Shown: positions 1 to 9,515 of the stretch, in pieces
Numbering within the stretch: the stretch's first letter is position 1
How the letters are laid out: each line of letters starts with the position of its first letter
From: Veillonellaceae bacterium
GTDB taxonomy: Bacteria > Bacillota > Negativicutes > Veillonellales > Dialisteraceae
DNA length: 64,000 nt
Reading direction: 5' to 3'
Assembly (NCBI GenBank): GCA_025992895.1
Contig: DAJPGA010000001.1
Location: forward strand, 1,003,001 to 1,067,000
Made by a program: the position numbers and the translations under genes
The notes under the pieces: generated by a model
Databases searched by the model: none
Told to the model about the DNA's origin: nothing
Seen by the model: only the letters and a program-made list of their open reading frames with translations

Positions 1-475
1 TGACGACGATGAGCTTGCTGCCGTCAGGATATTCCGTCTTCATGAAACCGTAACGCGCCTTGTTCTTCTGCATGAAGCCGGTCGCCGATGGAGACTGGAG
101 CGCTGTCTTGGAAAAGGCGATGGCCTGGTCTTCCGAGAAGGCGACGATGTTCTTGACGTTGACGGAAGTCATCCTGTTCTCCGAATCAAGATGAATGGAG
201 AAGTAACGCGTCTGGTAGGCAAATTCAGGGGTGTCTGCCGGGGAATTGGCACCTGGAATCGGGAGCCAGCCGGCAGAGGTGGTATCGTTTTCATGGATCC
301 TTGAAGGAAGCGTGCCGCCGTTCTGCGTAATGGCTGTCATCGTATCGACGACGTGCGAGCGCATGGCCGCATAACCAAGCGTATTGATGAGACCGAGCGC
401 CCCGATCACGATGATAAGGACAGCGACCGTTGCCAGAAGGATGAACTGACGGCGGAGCCGTTTGATGAGGTTCAT
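1..475 (-). CDS. sensor histidine kinase, N-terminal part (cut by window edge)
   Basis: The start codon lies one base after the stop codon of the upstream response regulator, so the two are translationally coupled. About 158 residues are visible. A basic N-terminus (MNLIKRLRRQF) is followed by a membrane segment at about residues 11-35, then an extracytoplasmic region rich in polar residues. The catalytic HisKA/HATPase domains would lie beyond the left edge, so the kinase assignment rests on the tight coupling to an OmpR-family regulator and on the membrane-plus-sensor layout. The signal sensed is unknown. It is the probable partner of the regulator at 477-1151. Confidence 0.75.
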   Translation of the reverse strand, partial: MNLIKRLRRQFILLATVAVLIIVIGALGLINTLGYAAMRSHVVDTMTAITQNGGTLPSRIHENDTTSAGWLPIPGANSPADTPEFAYQTRYFSIHLDSENRMTSVNVKNIVAFSEDQAIAFSKTALQSPSATGFMQKNKARYGFMKTEYPDGSKLIVV

Positions 476-476
476 G

Positions 477-1151
477 TTAATCCCTCCTTGGCATCAGAGT
501 GAATGAACCGCCTTCCTCTCCATCGATCTGCAGATCCGACATGACAGCAAGGAGCTTGCCGCGAAGGTAGGAAATGTAAATCCATACGACGCTTTCATCG
601 ACATCTTCTTCCTTGCTCCAGATTTTGTCGAAAATGAATTTCGTATCCAGGCCTTTCAGCGGATTCAGCATGAGGAGCTTCATGAGCTTCGTTTCCTTGC
701 CGGAAAGGCGGATGGAATTATGGCAGGACAGTTCCTGTTCTTCCGAATCAAGGGAAGTGGATCCCACGCTTAGTTTGGACGGCGACATGTCCTGTCCGCG
801 GCGGGTGAGCGAGCGGATGCGGGCGAGGAGCTCGCCGACAGAAAATGGTTTTGTCAGATAGTCATCAGCGCCTGAATCAAGGCCGGAAATGCGGTCGTCG
901 ATTTCAGACTTTGCCGTGAGCAGGATGACAGGTGTCACGTCTCCCTTGCTGCGAAGAGTTTTCAGTGCAGTCAGGCCGTCCATCACGGGCATCATGATGT
1001 CCATGACCATGCAGTCATAATTATTTTTCATAGAAAGGTCCAGCGCTTCCTGCCCGTTCTCAGCAAGGTCGACTTCGTAGCCGCTGTGCTTCAGGATCGT
1101 GGTAAGAACGTTGGACATGTCTCTTTCATCTTCTGCAAGAAGAAGTCTCAT
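477..1151 (-). CDS. two-component response regulator, OmpR/PhoB family
   Basis: The protein has 224 residues. The receiver domain covers residues 1-115, with the acidic pocket E7/D8, the phosphoacceptor D51 in VMDIMMPVMDG, the conserved Thr of LLTAKS and the Lys of LTKPF. Residues 125-220 form a winged-helix output domain (KETKLMKLL, then VWIYISYLRGKL). The C-terminal hairpin is slightly shorter and less conserved than in typical OmpR proteins. It is transcribed away from the alarmone synthetase and into the histidine kinase, with only one base between the genes. It presumably controls transcription in response to that kinase; the target genes cannot be inferred. Confidence 0.92.
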   Translation of the reverse strand: MRLLLAEDERDMSNVLTTILKHSGYEVDLAENGQEALDLSMKNNYDCMVMDIMMPVMDGLTALKTLRSKGDVTPVILLTAKSEIDDRISGLDSGADDYLTKPFSVGELLARIRSLTRRGQDMSPSKLSVGSTSLDSEEQELSCHNSIRLSGKETKLMKLLMLNPLKGLDTKFIFDKIWSKEEDVDESVVWIYISYLRGKLLAVMSDLQIDGEEGGSFTLMPRRD

Positions 1152-1167
1152 ACAATCACTCCTTTAT

Positions 1168-1212
1168 GAAAAAAGGTGCGTCCCGGGCGCGGACGGCCCG
1201 CGGACGCACCGC
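1168..1212 (-). terminator. intrinsic terminator after the alarmone synthetase gene
   Basis: On the minus strand the arms GGTGCGTCC and GGACGCACC enclose a GC-rich loop and are followed by a run of six T. It sits directly after the stop codon of the gene at 1213-1830. Confidence 0.8.
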
Positions 1213-1830
1213 TTAGTGTTCATCACGGATGAGGTTCCTGATCGTCTGCATGGAGAGGTCGCAGGAAGCAAGCTCGTCAGCGCAGCGTTTCAGCTCGCGG
1301 ACAATCATTTCCGGATTCTTGATATCTTTCTTGTACTTCATCTGATGTTCCAGACTTGCCCAGGAATCCATGGCAATCGTGCGCAGCTGGATTTCTGCAA
1401 AGTACTGGCCCGGATTCTGCCCCAGGACGTCCTCAAAGGGCACATCCATGCGGAGAATCATGTGGAAGCTCCGATAACCGTTCGGCTTGGCGCTTTTGAT
1501 GTAATCCTTGCCGACGATGACTTTGGCTCCGGGAATGGATTCGATGAATTTGATATTGTCGTAAATGTCATTCAAAAAGCAGCAGACGATGCGGATGCCG
1601 ATTGCGTCATGGATATCATAGAGCGCAGACTTCGGCACGGGCGGAAGGCCCTTTCTCTGGCATTTCTCCCGCATGCTGTCTTCGGATTTGATACGGTAGA
1701 TAAGGTGCTCGTAAGCAGGCTCACCTGTTTCTTTTTTCTTTGTTTCGTTGTAGTTTTCTATCTGGGATACGAGGTGCTTGAGGACGGCGGGAAGTACCTC
1801 TTTGTGTTTTCCATAAATTGATTCAGCCAT
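1213..1830 (-). CDS. small alarmone synthetase, RelQ/YjbM type (GTP pyrophosphokinase)
   Basis: The single-domain (p)ppGpp synthetase has 205 residues. I chose the ATG at 1830 because an AGGAGG-type site lies 5 bases upstream; an upstream in-frame start has no such site. RelA/SpoT synthetase motifs run in order: YRIKSEDSMREK (substrate-binding basic stretch), IGIRIVCCF, DYIKSAKPNGYRSFHM (the signature loop) and FAEIQLRTIAMDSWASLEHQMKYK (catalytic Glu in EIQLRT). No HD hydrolase, TGS or ACT domain is present, so it is a synthetase-only enzyme. It transfers pyrophosphate from ATP to GDP or GTP in the cytoplasm during stress. It stands alone with its own terminator. Confidence 0.93.
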   Translation of the reverse strand: MAESIYGKHKEVLPAVLKHLVSQIENYNETKKKETGEPAYEHLIYRIKSEDSMREKCQRKGLPPVPKSALYDIHDAIGIRIVCCFLNDIYDNIKFIESIPGAKVIVGKDYIKSAKPNGYRSFHMILRMDVPFEDVLGQNPGQYFAEIQLRTIAMDSWASLEHQMKYKKDIKNPEMIVRELKRCADELASCDLSMQTIRNLIRDEH

Positions 1831-2118
1831 GTATGCCTCCTGAAATAGTATATTCTTTATTATATCACGGAAAGAGGGTACGCGAGGGAAACGCACCATA
1901 ATTTATAACTTGCCGGACTTTTAAAAAAGCCGGAAAAATCTAAGAAAAAATGAATGGGAATACGGTTTCTTTATACTATGCGGACTTTTCAAATTTGCGA
2001 TAATATGGTAAAATTAATTGTATTTCTAGTATAAGCGTATATAAAGACAGGCAGTCCTGCGGATTTGTGCAGGAGCCGTTGTTTTTAGAAGTAGTACCCG
2101 AGGGGGAAAAGGAAAGAA

Positions 2119-3939
2119 ATGAAAAGAGAAGATATTCGTAACATTGCCATTATCGCGCATGTCGACCATGGTAAAACGACTCTCGTAGATGCCATGCTGA
2201 AGCAGAGCCATATTTTCAGAGACAACCAGAAAGTGGCTGAACGTGTCATGGACTCAAATCCTCTGGAAAGAGAAAGAGGAATCACCATCCTCGCCAAGAA
2301 CACATCTGTGATGCATGACGGTGTAAAAATCAATATCGTCGACACCCCAGGGCATGCCGATTTCGGCGGCGAAGTAGAACGTATCCTCAACATGGTTGAC
2401 GGCGTTCTTCTTCTGGTAGACGCACACGAAGGCCCGATGCCGCAGACGAAGTACGTACTGCGCAAGGCCCTTGAACATAAACTGAAACCGATCGTTGTCA
2501 TCAATAAGATTGACCGTCCGGATCAGCGTATCAGCGATGTAGAAGGCGAAATCCTTGAACTGTTCATGGAACTCGACGCTACTGACGAACAGCTTGATTT
2601 CCCGCTCGTTTATGCATCCGCAAGAAGCGGCATCGCAAAACTCCATATGAATGATGAAGGAAAGGATCTCACTCCTCTCTTCGATACCATCCTGAAGTAC
2701 TGCCCGTGCCCGGAAGGCGATGCTGACGGCGGACTGCAGGTCATGGTCACCACCCTTGAAGCTGATGACTACCTCGGCAAAGTCGCTATCGGCCGTATTA
2801 CCCGCGGTACAGCCAAGCAGGGAATGACCGTTGCCATCACTGACGGTGAAAAGATCCGCACCGACCACATCGGCGCTCTCTTCAACTGGCAGGGAATGAA
2901 ACGTACACCGGTCACCGAAGCTAAGATGGGCGACATCATTGCTATGGCCGGCTTCAAAGACATCAACATCGGCGAAACCGTTGCTGACGCAGCTAATCCG
3001 GAAGCTCTTCCGGCTATCCATATCGACGAACCGACCCTGTCCATGGTATTCCATGTCAACAAGAGCCCATTCGCAGGCAGAGAAGGCGATTTCGTCACCT
3101 CCCGCCACATCCGTGCAAGACTCTACAAGGAAATCGAGACCAACGTGGCTCTCCGCGTAGAAGACACTGATACATCCGACGCATTCAAGGTATCCGGCCG
3201 CGGCGAACTCCACCTGTCCGTCCTGATCGAAACCATGCGCCGTGAAGGCTTTGAACTCGAAGTTTCCAAGCCGCAGGTTATTTACAAGGAAATCAACGGC
3301 AAGAAGTGCGAACCACTCGAACGTCTGACCATTGAAGTTCCGCAGGAATTCATGGGTGCCGTTATGGAAGGTCTTGGACCGAGAAGAGCTGAAATGATTT
3401 CCATGGAAGAAATCGCCGGCTACATGAGAATGGAATTCTCCATTCCGGCCCGCGGCCTCATCGGCTTCAGAAATGAACTGTTGACCACCACCAGAGGCAC
3501 AGGCATCATGTACCACGTATTCCAGGGCTATGCTCCATACAAGGGCGATATTCCGGAAAGAACAAAGGGCTCCCTCGTCGCATTCGAATCCGGCACAACG
3601 ACCGCTTACGGCCTGAACTCCGTTCTCGACAGAGGCGAACTCTTCCTTGAACCGGGCGTAGAAGTCTATGAAGGCATGATCGTCGGCGAAAATGCCCGCG
3701 ACCAGGACATGGACGTCAACCCGTGCAAGAAGAAACATCTGACCAACACCCGTGCATCCGGCTCCGATGATGCCATCAAGCTGCCGCCATGCCGCAAGTT
3801 CACTCTGGAAGGCGCTCTCGAATGGATCAACGACGACGAACTCGTCGAAGTCACACCAAAGAGCATCCGTATGAGAAAGATGGTTCTTTCCCGCCAGGCT
3901 CGTTATAAGAACGCAAACGTTAAAAAAAGCCAGCAGTAA
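2119..3939 (+). CDS. typA: ribosome-associated GTPase TypA/BipA
   Basis: The protein has 606 residues, the usual family length. The G domain has G1 [10 protein letters not shown] near residue 14, switch II with [10 protein letters not shown] near residue 76 and G4 NKID near residue 130. Domain II, two EF-G-like alpha/beta domains and the TypA-specific C-terminal domain ([17 protein letters not shown] and the stretch to the Lys-rich end) follow in the expected order. It is a translational GTPase that assists ribosome assembly and adaptation to cold or stress. It is monocistronic, with a purine-rich site (GAGGGGGAAAAGG) 5' of the ATG and a terminator 12 bases after the stop. Confidence 0.97.
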   Translation: MKREDIRNIAIIAHVDHGKTTLVDAMLKQSHIFRDNQKVAERVMDSNPLERERGITILAKNTSVMHDGVKINIVDTPGHADFGGEVERILNMVDGVLLLVDAHEGPMPQTKYVLRKALEHKLKPIVVINKIDRPDQRISDVEGEILELFMELDATDEQLDFPLVYASARSGIAKLHMNDEGKDLTPLFDTILKYCPCPEGDADGGLQVMVTTLEADDYLGKVAIGRITRGTAKQGMTVAITDGEKIRTDHIGALFNWQGMKRTPVTEAKMGDIIAMAGFKDINIGETVADAANPEALPAIHIDEPTLSMVFHVNKSPFAGREGDFVTSRHIRARLYKEIETNVALRVEDTDTSDAFKVSGRGELHLSVLIETMRREGFELEVSKPQVIYKEINGKKCEPLERLTIEVPQEFMGAVMEGLGPRRAEMISMEEIAGYMRMEFSIPARGLIGFRNELLTTTRGTGIMYHVFQGYAPYKGDIPERTKGSLVAFESGTTTAYGLNSVLDRGELFLEPGVEVYEGMIVGENARDQDMDVNPCKKKHLTNTRASGSDDAIKLPPCRKFTLEGALEWINDDELVEVTPKSIRMRKMVLSRQARYKNANVKKSQQ

Positions 3940-3950
3940 TTGCTGAATGA

Positions 3951-3984
3951 AATATCCGCGCCATCAAGACGCGGATATTTTTAT
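3951..3984 (+). terminator. intrinsic terminator of typA
   Basis: The perfect 10-bp arms AATATCCGCG and CGCGGATATT enclose a 9-base loop and are followed by TTTAT. Confidence 0.85.
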
Positions 3985-4122
3985 GTCATTGAGACTTCGG
4001 CAGGCCTTTGAACGATTGAAATTCGTTCCGAATATCTTTTCCATCTGTTCCAAGAGTGTCAATTTCATGTATAATAAGTTAGGATTTCATAAAGGCCGGA
4101 CGGACGGCGGAAGGAGAGTGCC

Positions 4123-4995
4123 ATGGAAGAGAAAATCACTGACTCTACAGCGGTGTATTTTCTGAAGCGCATGATCAATCGTTTCAATGACGATAATGTC
4201 ACAGCGCTGGCGGCAGAAAGTACATACTACTTCATACTGGGACTGATTCCTTTCATGATCTTCTTCGTGAACGCCATGCTTTTCTTCGCGGCACCGCAGG
4301 TCGACCTTATTACAAAGGCAGTCCATTACTTCCCTCAGCAGGTCGCTGTCACGCTGCAGGCTAATATCAACCGTATCCTGCAGGCAAGAAGCTCCATCTG
4401 GCTGGTTGTCGGTCTTGCTACCGCCTTGTGGACAGCCTCCCAGGGGGTCACGACGCTGATCCGGTCCATGGACTGCGCCTTCTACGGAGACAGGGACAAG
4501 CAGTCTTATATCAAAGTCAAAATCAAGTCGCTCATCTTCACGATGTTCATCTCATTTGCAATGATCCTGTCTCTTGGTCTTATCGTTTTCGGAAACGCAG
4601 TCGTCTATGCGATTGCCTACTACTTCAATGTGGCGGATGTGTTCCTTGAAATGTGGACGATGGCCAAGTTCGGTATCCCGTTCGTGATCTTCACTTTCTC
4701 GCTGGCCGGTTTCTACCAGTTCGCGCCGGCAGGAAGGAGAAGCGAATGGAAACGCATCATTGCGGCATCCTTCATCGTGACAATCGTGCTCTTGGGACTG
4801 ACAGCCGCTTACGGGTACTATATCCTTCATGTATCATCGATGGGCATCACGTACGGCTCCCTGATCGGCTTGATCGTTCTCTTCATCTGGTTCCACCTGA
4901 CAGCCATGACAATCATCACAGGCGGTGAATTCATCATGGCATGGGATGAAACGGCAAGACGGCATGATCTGGACGAAATCATAAAAAGTGAATGA
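4123..4995 (+). CDS. YihY/BrkB-family inner membrane protein
   Basis: The protein has 290 residues and about six hydrophobic spans (near 35-58, 88-112, 133-160, 178-200, 208-232 and 245-270). The N-terminus has the family-typical FNDDNVTALAAESTYYFILGLIPF, and the centre has LWTASQGVTTLIRSMDCAF. The family is often annotated as virulence factor BrkB or mistakenly as ribonuclease BN; its true function is not settled. GGAAGGAG precedes the ATG. It converges on the esterase at 5058-6062 and shares a bidirectional terminator with it. Confidence 0.88.
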   Translation: MEEKITDSTAVYFLKRMINRFNDDNVTALAAESTYYFILGLIPFMIFFVNAMLFFAAPQVDLITKAVHYFPQQVAVTLQANINRILQARSSIWLVVGLATALWTASQGVTTLIRSMDCAFYGDRDKQSYIKVKIKSLIFTMFISFAMILSLGLIVFGNAVVYAIAYYFNVADVFLEMWTMAKFGIPFVIFTFSLAGFYQFAPAGRRSEWKRIIAASFIVTIVLLGLTAAYGYYILHVSSMGITYGSLIGLIVLFIWFHLTAMTIITGGEFIMAWDETARRHDLDEIIKSE

Positions 4996-5008
4996 AAAAT
5001 GGCAGTAA

Positions 5009-5042
5009 AAAAGATGTGATCGAAATCGGTCACATCTTTTTG
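5009..5042. terminator. bidirectional terminator between the YihY gene and the first esterase
   Basis: The hairpin AAAGATGTGATCGA / TCGGTCACATCTTT is flanked by A-tracts on the left and T-tracts on the right, so it works on both strands of this convergent pair. A sister sequence with the same AAAGATGTGA core lies at 6149-6186. Confidence 0.8.
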
Positions 5043-5057
5043 TTTTCAGCATAGGAA

Positions 5058-6062
5058 TCAGGGTTTCATGTTCAGGTTGATGAAGCTCTGCATTTCTTCA
5101 AAAGCATCAACGCTGTCCTGTATCTCAGGAACACAGAAGGGAAAGTCGTGGGACATATAGGGATAGACGGTGAGCGTCACTTTGACATCGTCAGAAGCGG
5201 CTTTCTCGGCAAGCTTCATGCCGTCATCCAGGAATACTTCATATCCGCCAGTCTGGATCAGCATGGGCGGAAGTCCCGTGAGGTCGCCGTAAAGAGGGGA
5301 GAGGTAAGGGTCATCCAGCTTGGCGCCTTTGGCGTAGGACGGATGATTGATTTCATAGAACATGTTTGGATTGATCTCTCCAAGGATCAGGTCCTTTTTC
5401 ACGCTGCCCTGCCTTGATGGAGAAATCGTTTCCATCGCCGTCCACGGTGAGTCAAGGATAAGGAGCCCGGGCTGGGGAAGGTTTTCGTCTTTCAATTTGA
5501 GCGAAAGAGCCAGGGCAAGATTTCCTCCGGCAGAATCACCAAAGACGATGATGCTCTTGGGATCGCAGCCGCCTTTGAGGAGTGACTGGTACGCCGTGAA
5601 GGCATCATCCAGCGCGGCCGGATATGGATACTTCGGCGCAGTCCGGTAATCTACCATGTAGGTGTCCCTCGCATTGGAAAGGACAGACTGGCGCATGCCG
5701 ATCCTCCTGTATTCGGAATGGAGGGGCGTGGTGTATCCGCCGCCATGAAGCTGGAGAACGGTCCTGTTCGGTGATCCCTTGGGATTTACCAGTTTTTCCA
5801 TGTAGAAACTGCCCATATCAAACCTTGTGTATGTCCAGTCATCCGGTACTTCAAAGGGATGGCTGACAGGCTTTGCATCCTTGGCAGGATGGAAGCTTGC
5901 ATACATTTCCTTGTAAATATAGGCCTGCTTGGAAGCATTGTCCATCTGAAGGCCGGATTCAGGCAGCGACCAGGCAGGTGCGGCAGAAGCGGAAAAGCTT
6001 CCTGTGAAAAGGGCAAAGCCCATAATACCGGCAGCGGCAAGACGTGAAAGTTTCCTGTTCAT
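5058..6062 (-). CDS. secreted alpha/beta hydrolase (esterase/lipase, HSL-like), copy 1
   Basis: The protein has 334 residues. A signal peptide covers residues 1-27 (MNRKLSRLAAAGIMGFALF..SASA). The oxyanion-hole motif LQLHGGGY near residue 104 and the nucleophile elbow FGDSAGGN near residue 174 are those of the hormone-sensitive-lipase group of esterases. An Asp (YEVFLDDG region) and a late His (YMSHDFPFC) complete the triad. It probably hydrolyses short-chain esters or acyl groups outside the inner membrane. The next gene upstream (6205-7206) is a close paralogue, so this is a tandem duplication; each copy has its own terminator. Confidence 0.88.
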   Translation of the reverse strand: MNRKLSRLAAAGIMGFALFTGSFSASAAPAWSLPESGLQMDNASKQAYIYKEMYASFHPAKDAKPVSHPFEVPDDWTYTRFDMGSFYMEKLVNPKGSPNRTVLQLHGGGYTTPLHSEYRRIGMRQSVLSNARDTYMVDYRTAPKYPYPAALDDAFTAYQSLLKGGCDPKSIIVFGDSAGGNLALALSLKLKDENLPQPGLLILDSPWTAMETISPSRQGSVKKDLILGEINPNMFYEINHPSYAKGAKLDDPYLSPLYGDLTGLPPMLIQTGGYEVFLDDGMKLAEKAASDDVKVTLTVYPYMSHDFPFCVPEIQDSVDAFEEMQSFINLNMKP

Positions 6063-6148
6063 AAAATCCTCCTTGACCTGTTTTTATAATTTGTATATAT
6101 CATACCCCAAAAAGAGGCGCCTGTGTCAAGGAATCGGAAAGAGGCAAT

Positions 6149-6186
6149 GAAAAAAGATGTGACCGAAAGGGAAGGGTCACACCTTT
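6149..6186 (-). terminator. terminator of esterase copy 2
   Basis: On the minus strand AAAGGTGTGACCC pairs with GGTCACATCTTT and is followed by T6. The stem is a diverged copy of the one at 5009-5042, so the terminator was apparently duplicated together with the gene. Confidence 0.75.
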
Positions 6187-6204
6187 TTATTTAGGTGATG
6201 GAAA

Positions 6205-7206
6205 TCACGGTTTCATGTTCAGGTTGATGAAGTCACGAATTTCTGCAAAGGAATCGATGCTGTCCTGAAGTTCCGGCAGGCAGAGCGCAAAGTCATGCGA
6301 CATGCCGGGATAGACAGTGAGCGTCACTTTGACATTGTCAGCGGCGGCTTTCTTCGCCAGCTTCATGCCGTCATCAAGGAAAAGCTCATAGCCACCTGCC
6401 TGGATCAGCATAGGCGGGAATCCCGTGAGGTCGCCGTAAACAGGCGAGAGGCGCGGGTCGGAGAGATTCATGCCTTTGGCATAGGTGGGGTGATTGATTT
6501 CGTGGAACATGCCCGGATTGATTTCACCAAGGACTAGATCTCTCTTCACGCTTTCCTGACGTGAGGGGGATTCTGTCTCCAGCGTCGTCCATGGCGAATC
6601 GAGGATGAGGAGCGCCGGCTGAGGAAGCTTTTCTTCCTTCAGTTTCGCGGAAAGGGCGAGCGCCAGATTGCCTCCGGCAGAGTCTCCGAAAACAATAATG
6701 TTTTCAGGCTTGTATCCCTTCTTCAGCATGAACTTATAGGCGGTCATGGCATCATCGAGAGCGGCCGGATATGTATGTCTTGGCGCGAGCCGGTAGTTCA
6801 CCATGTACGTATCGCGCGCGTTCGAAAGGACAGCCTGACGGACGCCCTGATTCCGGTACCCGTTGTGAAGAGGGCCTATATAGCCGCCTCCATGAAGCTG
6901 AAGGACGGTGCGGTTTTCTGAGCCTTCCGGGTTTGTCAGTTCTTCAAGGACAAGTCCGTCCTGGGAATATCTTGTGTAAGTCCATCCGTCCGGGGCTTCG
7001 AAGAGAGCGGGTTTGGCAGAAGATGCTGCAGGGTGGAAGCGTCCGTACATTTCCTTGTAAATGTAGGCCTGCTTGGCAGTATTGTCCATCTGGACGCCCT
7101 CAGAGGGGAGCGTCCATGCCGGCGCAGCATAAGCGGGAAGACTGCTGCCCCAAAGGGTCATTCCGAGAAGACCTGCAGCAGCCAGGCGGAGAATTTTCTG
7201 ATTCAT
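6205..7206 (-). CDS. secreted alpha/beta hydrolase (esterase/lipase, HSL-like), copy 2
   Basis: The protein has 333 residues with a signal peptide (residues 1-27, ending in PAYA). It carries the same HGGGY oxyanion motif, FGDSAGG nucleophile elbow, FLDDGMKLA acid segment and late MSHDF histidine as its neighbour. The two proteins align almost end to end without large gaps (for example QMDNxxKQAYIYKEMY and PMLIQxGGYExFLDDG). The natural substrate is unknown. Divergence is spread over the whole length, so the duplication is not recent. Confidence 0.88.
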   Translation of the reverse strand: MNQKILRLAAAGLLGMTLWGSSLPAYAAPAWTLPSEGVQMDNTAKQAYIYKEMYGRFHPAASSAKPALFEAPDGWTYTRYSQDGLVLEELTNPEGSENRTVLQLHGGGYIGPLHNGYRNQGVRQAVLSNARDTYMVNYRLAPRHTYPAALDDAMTAYKFMLKKGYKPENIIVFGDSAGGNLALALSAKLKEEKLPQPALLILDSPWTTLETESPSRQESVKRDLVLGEINPGMFHEINHPTYAKGMNLSDPRLSPVYGDLTGFPPMLIQAGGYELFLDDGMKLAKKAAADNVKVTLTVYPGMSHDFALCLPELQDSIDSFAEIRDFINLNMKP

Positions 7207-7277
7207 GATAGTTTCCTTCTTTCTTCAAACTAACTGTAATTATCATAGACCTTAGAGTCAGCTTGAAGTCAAGAAAA

Positions 7278-8237
7278 TTAAATGGATCTTGTCTCAGCGG
7301 CGGGAGCCATTTCCTTCTCTTCATCCTTTCCTGCACACCAGGAAGCGAAGAGGGATCCGGAAATGTTGTGCCATACGGAGAAGATAGCACCTGCGATGCC
7401 GCCGGCCGCCGTGAAGTACATGAGGGCAAGCGTGGAGGCAAGGCCGGAATTCTGCATGCCGACCTCGATCGACATCGCGCGTACCTGTGCTTTTGTCATG
7501 CCTGCTTTCCTGGCCGCAAGGTAACCGAGCGTCATGCCGCCAAGGTTGTGGAGGATGACGACGCAGAGAATGATGAGGCCACTGTCAAGAATCGTACGGC
7601 CGGAAAGGGATACGACGCATCCGACGGTGAAGATAATGACGAGGGAAGAAAGCATCGGCGTAATCTTCGTGACTTTCGAGACGGCCTTTGGGAAGAAAAT
7701 ATTGAGAAGGACGCCTGAAAGAAGGGGCAGAAGCACCATTTCTATGATGGAGATCATCATGGATGTGAAGCTGATATCGACCCATGCGCCGGCGGTGATC
7801 CAGATCAGGAAGGGTGTCACGAAGGGGGCGAGAATCGTATTGACCATTGTCATGGAAACAGAGAGCGCTACATCGGCGCGTGCAAGGTAGGAAATGACAT
7901 TGGAAGCCGTGCCGCCCGGGCAGCATCCGACCAGGATGACACCGATGGCAATGGCCGGCGGGAGAGCGAAGAGCTTGACGAGCGCGAAGGCAAGCGCCGG
8001 CATGAAGATGAACTGGAAGAGCGTGCCGAGCGCAATATTCTTCGGATGATCGAAGACGTTCTTGAAGTCGCGGGGCGTAAGGCTCATGCCCATGCCGAAC
8101 ATGATGACGCCAAGGAAAATCGGGATATAGCGGGCAAAAGGCTTCATGAGGGAAGGCCAGATAATGCCGCATACACCGGCAAGGATGACGCCGGCAGCCA
8201 TGTACCTGGTACAGAAATGAACGAGTTTTTCAAGCAT
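7278..8237 (-). CDS. BASS-family transporter, likely PanS-type (pantoate/ketopantoate uptake)
   Basis: The protein has 319 residues, about nine or ten membrane spans and the bile acid:sodium symporter family signatures (FLGVIMFGMGMSLTPRDF and GVILVGCCPGGTASNVISYLA). AAAGGAG precedes the ATG at 8237. It follows panD by 37 bases on the same strand and is the third gene of the panC-panD operon. Salmonella PanS is a BASS protein that moves ketopantoate and pantoate. The operon has panC and panD but no panB or panE, so import of pantoate or ketopantoate is the most economical reading. Another organic anion substrate remains possible. Confidence 0.8.
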   Translation of the reverse strand: MLEKLVHFCTRYMAAGVILAGVCGIIWPSLMKPFARYIPIFLGVIMFGMGMSLTPRDFKNVFDHPKNIALGTLFQFIFMPALAFALVKLFALPPAIAIGVILVGCCPGGTASNVISYLARADVALSVSMTMVNTILAPFVTPFLIWITAGAWVDISFTSMMISIIEMVLLPLLSGVLLNIFFPKAVSKVTKITPMLSSLVIIFTVGCVVSLSGRTILDSGLIILCVVILHNLGGMTLGYLAARKAGMTKAQVRAMSIEVGMQNSGLASTLALMYFTAAGGIAGAIFSVWHNISGSLFASWCAGKDEEKEMAPAAETRSI

Positions 8238-8274
8238 GGAATCACTCCTTTAGGGGGAAAAACAGAAAAAGGAA

Positions 8275-8658
8275 TCAGACGGTTTCTCTTTCTTTTTCCG
8301 TACCTCTTTCGCGAAGGATGTGATTCTTGTCATCGACCATGACGACTTTCGGGTCAAAGCCTCTGGCTTCTTTTTCATCCATACCTGCATAAGCGATGAT
8401 GATGACGATATCTCCGACAGCAGCCATGCGTGCCGCAGCGCCGTTCAGGCAGACAACGCCGCTTCCTCTTTTTCCGGCAATGGTATAGGTCTCAAGGCGC
8501 GCGCCATTATTGTTGTTGCAGATCTGCACGCGTTCGCCGGGAAGGATGCCTGCAGCATCGAGAAGGTCGGCATCAATCGTGATGCTTCCCATGTATTCAA
8601 GATTGGCTTCCGTGACGGTCGCGCGGTGGATTTTTCCATGCATCATTGTATAAGTCAT
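8275..8658 (-). CDS. panD: aspartate 1-decarboxylase proenzyme
   Basis: The protein has 127 residues. It makes beta-alanine from aspartate for pantothenate synthesis. The self-cleavage site G24-S25 lies in EYMGSITID, where Ser25 becomes the catalytic pyruvoyl group. The active-site Lys9 (MMHGKIHRA), the [11 protein letters not shown] loop and the [19 protein letters not shown] core are all present. The start ATG overlaps the panC stop codon by one base, so the genes are coupled. Confidence 0.97.
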   Translation of the reverse strand: MTYTMMHGKIHRATVTEANLEYMGSITIDADLLDAAGILPGERVQICNNNNGARLETYTIAGKRGSGVVCLNGAAARMAAVGDIVIIIAYAGMDEKEARGFDPKVVMVDDKNHILRERGTEKERETV

Positions 8659-9515
8659 TATTCTGCCTCCAGGATTACGTTATCAATAAGTCTTGTCTTG
8701 CCGAAGCAGACGGCGACAGCAAGAAGGGCATTTCCTTCAATCGTTTCAGGAAGCTCTGCCAGGCCGGGCATTTCATACATTTCCACGTAATCGATGTCGC
8801 TCATGGGTTCTTCTTCGATTTCATTCCTGACAAGAGAGAGAAGTACGTCCTTATTTCTTTCACCCTTCTGGAACGCTTCTTTGGCATGGGCAAGGCTTCT
8901 TGAAAGGACGAGAGCCGCCTTTCTTTCTTCCTGAGAGAGGTAAACGTTCCTGGAGCTCTTGGCAAGGCCGTCTTCCTCGCGTACGATCGGCATCAGGCGG
9001 AGTTCCACATTCATGAAAAGGTCGTCGACCATGCGCTGGAGGACCTGTGTCTGCTGCGCATCCTTGAGACCGTAGTAAGCGCGGTCGCATTCGGTCAGAT
9101 TGAAGAACTTGGCGCAGACCGTCGTAACGCCCCTGAAATGGATCGGACGCGTGCGGCCGCAGAGGATCTTCGTCACGTGGCCGGTGACTTCGACCCAGGT
9201 CATGTCTTCATGCGGATACATGGCAGACGGAGCCGGTGCGAAGAGGAGGTCGGCGCCGCATTCTTCAGCAAGCGCACTGTCCTTTTCAAGCGTCCTGGGG
9301 TAGGCGTCATAGTCTTCATTCGGGCCGAACTGGGTCGGATTGACGAAGACGGTCGTGATGACGATGTCGTTTTCCTTTCTGGCGGCGCGGATGAGGGAAG
9401 CGTGTCCCTCATGGAGAGCGCCCATGGTCGTTACAAGTCCGATGGATTTTCCTTCTTTTTTACAGCGGCGGACGAAATCTTTCAGTTCGCCAATTTCATG
9501 GCAGATAATCATCAT
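8658..9515 (-). CDS. panC: pantothenate synthetase (pantoate--beta-alanine ligase)
   Basis: The ATG at 9515 gives 285 residues and has AAGGA upstream. The open frame continues 60 codons further 5', but that stretch overlaps a terminator-like hairpin and does not resemble PanC. The motifs are [14 protein letters not shown] (HIGH-like ATP site, near residue 30), [19 protein letters not shown] (pantoate site), [14 protein letters not shown] and the KMSKS-like SSRNVYLS. It joins pantoate and beta-alanine using ATP. The operon order is panC-panD-BASS transporter. Confidence 0.96.
   Translation of the reverse strand: MMIICHEIGELKDFVRRCKKEGKSIGLVTTMGALHEGHASLIRAARKENDIVITTVFVNPTQFGPNEDYDAYPRTLEKDSALAEECGADLLFAPAPSAMYPHEDMTWVEVTGHVTKILCGRTRPIHFRGVTTVCAKFFNLTECDRAYYGLKDAQQTQVLQRMVDDLFMNVELRLMPIVREEDGLAKSSRNVYLSQEERKAALVLSRSLAHAKEAFQKGERNKDVLLSLVRNEIEEEPMSDIDYVEMYEMPGLAELPETIEGNALLAVAVCFGKTRLIDNVILEAE

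Noticed and set aside
2254..3738. 494-codon open frame on the minus strand inside typA
   Set aside because: It is antisense to an unmistakable TypA. High-GC third positions leave few antisense stops. It has no homology-like motifs or suitable binding site.
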